Assembly (NCBI GenBank): GCA_029891345.1
Contig: CM057002.1
Span: 17,048,295-17,112,294 of the forward strand
DNA: 64,000 bases
DNA from: Dryococelus australis
Lineage: Eukaryota > Arthropoda > Insecta > Phasmatodea > Phasmatidae
Direction: 5' to 3'
The notes under the pieces: generated by a model
The model's input: the letters and a program-made list of their open reading frames with translations, nothing else
What the model was told of the DNA's origin: nothing
Databases searched by the model: none
Made by a program: the position numbers and the translations under genes
In this document: positions 59,401-64,000 of the stretch, in pieces
How positions within the stretch are numbered: position 1 is the stretch's first letter
Layout: each line of letters starts with the position of its first letter

Positions 59401-61651
59401 ACATCTAATTTCCCTTGAGGAACTATAATTAGAACAGTACAAAAAGTGGAGAGAGCTGAACACTGAGAGCGCAGTGGTAGTGCTGGAGAAAAGATTGACT
59501 GTTCCCATGATGGTATGATCCATATTTGTAGTATCAGGTGAGCATGTACAGTAGCATTAAAATTTGTAATGGAATGTATAAGTTTTTATTTATTTTTATT
59601 GGTTAGTAAGTTAATGGCGTAGCTAGTTGTTTGTGGTGTTTTGTAAAACTGATGTGCAGGTTTAGTAAGATCTTTGCTGTCGCTGGTAGTCTTCGATTAT
59701 GAAGGCTTGTTACTGGCGTTACAGTAACTGGGAGAATGGTTCTAGCAGGCATGAGGAGATGTTTCCCCACTTCTACTTATTGCTCTTACATTTGTCGTGG
59801 ATGGAGTGCCAGTTGTATAATTTCAAGTAAGTGTTGGAAAAATTGTATAGTTGAGACGGTAAGCTTGTTTTAGTCAATCTGGTTTGGGTTGCTTTGCTAT
59901 GAATAGTGGTGAGTGTTAGATATTGTCTGGGAGGGTGATTTTCCAGGTTCACAGATAGCAGTTCAGTCCGTGTGAATGGTTATTGCGGCTTTGGGTTGGA
60001 GAAGGAAACTGTATTTGTTTTGAAACTGTATGTATGTATAGGTTAGTTGTAAATGATATTCCATAATGTAGTAGGCTTCATTGGTTAGTAAAATAATTTT
60101 TTTGTGGTGGAATTAATTTTGGGGTATATTGAGATAAAATATTTTGAATTAAAATGAGTATGTATGTACCTAAATTGGTTTGAGAAGAAAAAAGTTGATG
60201 GGTTGTTACGTTAAATCCTCGCGTTTGTTTCTTATTTCTCTCTGCAGGGTTTTGAAGTTGTGAAAACATGTTGACACTACAGAATTGGTGTGGAAAGCAA
60301 ATGGCTGTGTGAATAGCAAGGAATTTGGTGCATCCCTGTTGAAATAGAATGTCTGATTAATGTATCTGTGGGCTATCCGTGGTGTACTCAAAGAAAAGAA
60401 AAAAAAGTGTTACGCGGATCAGATAATTCTCACGTCGTCGTGCAGATACGCGAGTTTTGATGAAGAAATAAGCAAATGGATAAAAATGGAAGTTCTTAGC
60501 TCAGAAGCATTTACGGATGAAAACTGAACTGTCCTACATACGTGGAAAATAAGAAAGTGTGTAATATAATAGGAGAACCTGTTTGGAAGCTGCAAAATAT
60601 CGAAGGTAAATATAGAATGATGTACAAATTACGTTAACTACCATGCATCGTTGTTCAGGATGCATTGCAGCTAGATTTTTTAATTGGATAGAAATTAGCA
60701 GATGATGCATTGTGTCCAGGAACAGAGGTAGACGTGAATGAAATGTGTTTATTCGATGTAGTGGGTTGTTGAAGCAGCAGTTAATAATACATGGCTTTGA
60801 CAGTGTTGCATTGTGGTAAGATTTAATGATACTTGATATCTCCGCAACTTGTTGTTTATAGTCTGTTGGGATTTATACATATCCTTATTCAAGAGGTATT
60901 TGATAATGTACAAGTGTTGTCATTGGTTTCCCATGTTGCTATGTAGATAACCTCTGTGCAGGTATCTTTCAAGCACGTAGTCTGACAAAATGTGATAGAG
61001 ACTCGGCAGTTTAGACAAGAAGGCGAGTAATTGGTAGGGTGGAGTATATGGTCTCGGTAGTGCCATATTTTTATGGTTATGCAGTTCCCTAAACAAAAAT
61101 GTTTCCTTTATGGTCTAGTAAGCTCACTGTTTTAAATACCGTATGTGACGTGCTACTTAAATTTTTTTCCATACGTGGATTTCAGAGTGAAAGATTTTTT
61201 TACACAGGTAATTTTATTTTGATACTAGAGTGTTGGTTCCAACATAATGGACGTGTAATGCTTCCAATTTTTAGAAGTCCTTATAAGTGTATTGAAGAAG
61301 TACAGCCGTTGAATATTGGATTACTGAAAAGGCAAGTTGTGTTTTTGCAACAAAATCTAGAAGTGGAATACCAAGTGGATGATTGAATATCCTGCATCTT
61401 GAACATGCATCCTGTTTTGTGAAATGCAGCCTGTATCTTGAACATGTAGAAGCATAGTGAGGATTGTATGGAGGATAATTACTGTGATCAGTGGAATTCA
61501 TAAAACTCATGACTGAGCTTGTGGCAGTTCCGGTAAACAAGTACGGAAGCGTATAGTCATAAAATGACAGGTGAGAAAATTGCATAAGCTTATGGTTGTA
61601 AGCGATATTTAAAAAAAAAAAAAATAATAATAATTTAATGATGTTGTGGGG
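56436..61651 (+). repeat. tandem array unit 3 (5,216 bp)
   Basis: Head-to-tail and nearly identical. Private differences include GTTTTTAAGCATACAG near 57293 (others GTTTTATAGCATACAG), ATTGTGTTTTAAAAG near 57835 (others ATTGTGGTTTTAAAAG) and GGTCTAGTAAGC near 61113. Confidence 0.97.
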
Positions 61652-64000
61652 CAGTTTTAATATTATGAAAACATTTTGTAGTTATTATACTTTTTAATAT
61701 TTTGTAAATTTTGGTCTGAATATGTACTTTTCTAAGAAATGTATACTTGTGCATCTATATTTTATAATGAAAACTTGTGATATGTGGACTATTAGTTAAA
61801 TGAATACACATTCTACAATTTTTATGAGACCTAATTAGTTAAAATGAAATTGCACCATGAAACTCGAATATTCATGTAATATGTAATCCACATATTAGCA
61901 TTGTGCATAGGTGCCCAATTAGGTGTTTTGAAGCACGTATTACTCCAAATTTGGAACTTCAGATGTACAGTAACTGAAGACAATTATTCACTAGCAAACG
62001 TTAATTTAGTACATACAGTAATCATTGAAGGGCAGTGCTCAGTGGGAGTGCTAGGTAATGAATGAGATTATAATTTTGAGTTTAAATTTTTATTTTGGGG
62101 GAATCTGCTAATCTTCAATTTTTACTGTGATGTGTACTGTTTTGGCGGAACAAATAGTGTATATTTATTATGGTTTGGAAAACACTGTCGTACACAGGAA
62201 GAGAAACCAATTTATCTGATACATAATTTTGGTCTTTAAAGATACTGTGTTGGTGCAACAATTATTGACTGCCTTCAATGTGGGTCTGACCTGCACCTCG
62301 ACTTGGCTACCTGACAATTGTCACGTAGTCGCCGGCAATTCAAGGGTCTTCTTGCATGGATGGCATGTTCGGAGGAAACTGAAAACAACGTTATTGGTGG
62401 GCGCCTTCCTGAAGATACTGGGATTATGAAGTACAGTATCACAAGTGACATTTTCATTAAGTAGCAACTTTGGGGAAAAACTTTTCTTTGGGAGTTTCAG
62501 CATTGTTTTATAGCATACAGACATTCATGAGAAGGTAGCATTTGCACACAACCATGTGTTGTAAAAACAGATGTCGAGTGTTCTGGTCAAGTAAATTGGT
62601 AAATGTGTGCTGCATAAGACAGATTACAGTGCAAATATTTTAAGAGTCCTGTCACTGGCGTGTAGTTGCAGTTTTGTGGAAGTGCTACTTTTATTAAACA
62701 CTAAATATATTACTGATGTGCAACGTTACACACAAATGCTAGTCCTTAACCATTTTAAATTTTCTATCTAATCTAAAGAAAGTCCACATTCTCAACATTA
62801 CTTTGAATCTTGTTTCTACATAATTTTGCTATGAATGTTTATGCAGCCAAGCTGTATACATTAGGGTTTAGTGTAGCCAGAAACAATTCCTTGGCTGTCT
62901 AGAAACATTGACTGGGCAGGAAGTGAATTAAGTATGGAGTGTTGGCAGCAAGTAATTAAAGTAGCAAATGTTAAAAACTTTTTATTGAATATATATATAT
63001 TTTTTTTTCTTAAAGAGTTTTTTATGAAAAATTATATATTTTTCTTACAATTGTGGTTTTAAAAGTTTTTTGAACAATTGTTGATATAATTGCAACTTAT
63101 AACTTTACCTAAAGAGTTTTCCATGTGTTGGTTTGGTTTGTCCTGGCCATAGTCTTTGTTCCTGTCCAGATACTGTCAGAAGATGTGTGTCAACACTTTC
63201 GGTTAGAGAATATTTACTTCCATCTCGGATATGATCAACGAAGTTGAAAATGACCATCAGGATTTCCTTCGTGAAAAGAATGAAATAGGGTTTTGTGTTC
63301 CAATATTACACGAAGCCATAGCAGAATCAGAAGATTTGTCGAGTTGGGGACCCAAAGGGAAATTTGTTTAAAATAGAAGCGTGCATCTGGAGGTAGTGAA
63401 GGTGAGCTTAACGAGTACTACAGGAGGGTGTTAGTTTTAATTACTGGGCATTTGAGCTGTGGTAGAGTATTTTGATGATATGACGTGGGGGGGGCTTAGC
63501 TGTTCCGGGGGTGGGTGCTTGTGTAACAGTTGCAGGTTGCCTGTGGCTGCGATATGCTGACGAAAAAGTAGTTGAGGCGTGGCCTATCGATCTTTCAAAG
63601 ATGTTGTAAGTGAATCGTCATCATAGTGAGTTAATTTTATTTCCGTATAATTGAAATTCTGTTTGTTTTCGCATTGCTTCTGTTTTTGGATTTGGCAAGA
63701 AATGTTAGTTAATACCTTGTAAAGCTATGCTATGCAATGATGTGTTGAGTTAAGTAAAGCATGGGAAATTTGTTTAGGATATGTAGTGGCATCCACATGG
63801 TGGTAATAAAGGAGAGTTGTATGGATTCTCCAGGAGGGTTGGTTTTTTTTTATTTATTGGATATTTCAACATGTAATTTACTAGAGCCGAATGTGCTGTG
63901 TTAGAGCAGCATTTTCTTGATCTGACATGGGAGGGCTTAGCTGCCTCGGGGGCGGGTGCTTGTGTAACAGTTGCAGGTTACCTCTTGACTGCGATGCAGC
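61652..64000 (+). repeat. tandem array unit 4 (first 2,349 bp, cut by the window end)
   Basis: Continues the array. A private difference is TTATATATTTTTC near 63040 (others TTATATATATTTC). The array evidently continues beyond the window. Confidence 0.97.

Noticed and set aside
46003-64000. Tandem array as rDNA, histone or snRNA gene cluster
   Set aside because: No rRNA-like conserved stretch, no histone frame and no Sm or Pol III signals could be found in the unit.
1-64000. CRISPR arrays, operons, ribosome-binding sites or other bacterial features
   Set aside because: The window is clearly eukaryotic; no short regularly spaced repeats or compact gene strings exist.

Overview
The window is eukaryotic nuclear DNA. 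It is AT-rich and intron/intergenic in character, with no operons and almost no intact long reading frames, and it is packed with transposable-element fossils. The repeat content (tRNA-derived SINEs with an arthropod-type body, a CR1-like LINE with PHD and esterase domains, insect-type Ty3/gypsy, hAT, pogo/Tigger and a MITE family) points to an insect with a large genome. A polyneopteran such as an orthopteran is my best guess, from recalled resemblance of one SINE body; this is inference, not a match I could run.

Layout. 1-2.4 kb: AT-rich DNA with nothing recognised. 2.4-3.3 kb (minus): the only convincing host-type protein, a 288-residue glycine-rich repeat protein. 3.6-8 kb: three copies of a TA-flanked MITE family and two tRNA-derived SINEs. 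8.8-9.35 kb: a probable solo LTR with TATA box and polyadenylation signal. 10.1-10.3 kb: a pogo/Tigger helix-turn-helix fragment. 11.6-18.9 kb: a decayed Ty3/gypsy element (gag, protease, RT, RNase H, integrase, polypurine tract, 3' LTR). Its gag is split by about 1.5 kb of foreign DNA and its RT is split by a SINE. 18.9-25 kb: unclassified repeats and microsatellites. 25.3-26.3 kb: a 5'-truncated LINE. 30.2-34.5 kb: a nearly full-length but dead CR1-like LINE. 35.3-35.7 kb: a LINE 3' fragment (minus). 45.0-45.9 kb: an hAT transposase fossil (minus).

From about 46.0 kb to the window end lies the most striking structure: a head-to-tail tandem array with a unit of 5,216-5,217 bp, three full units and 45% of a fourth, nearly identical to each other. 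The unit matches no gene family I know. It contains an internal duplication with a G-rich core and T-rich flanks, and small open frames retained in every copy. A strongly diverged relative of part of the unit lies at about 42.05-44.2 kb, left of the hAT fossil, so the array seems to have an older, decayed margin. The unit could be a complex satellite, an amplified noncoding-RNA locus or a repeat of unknown origin; the sequence alone does not decide.
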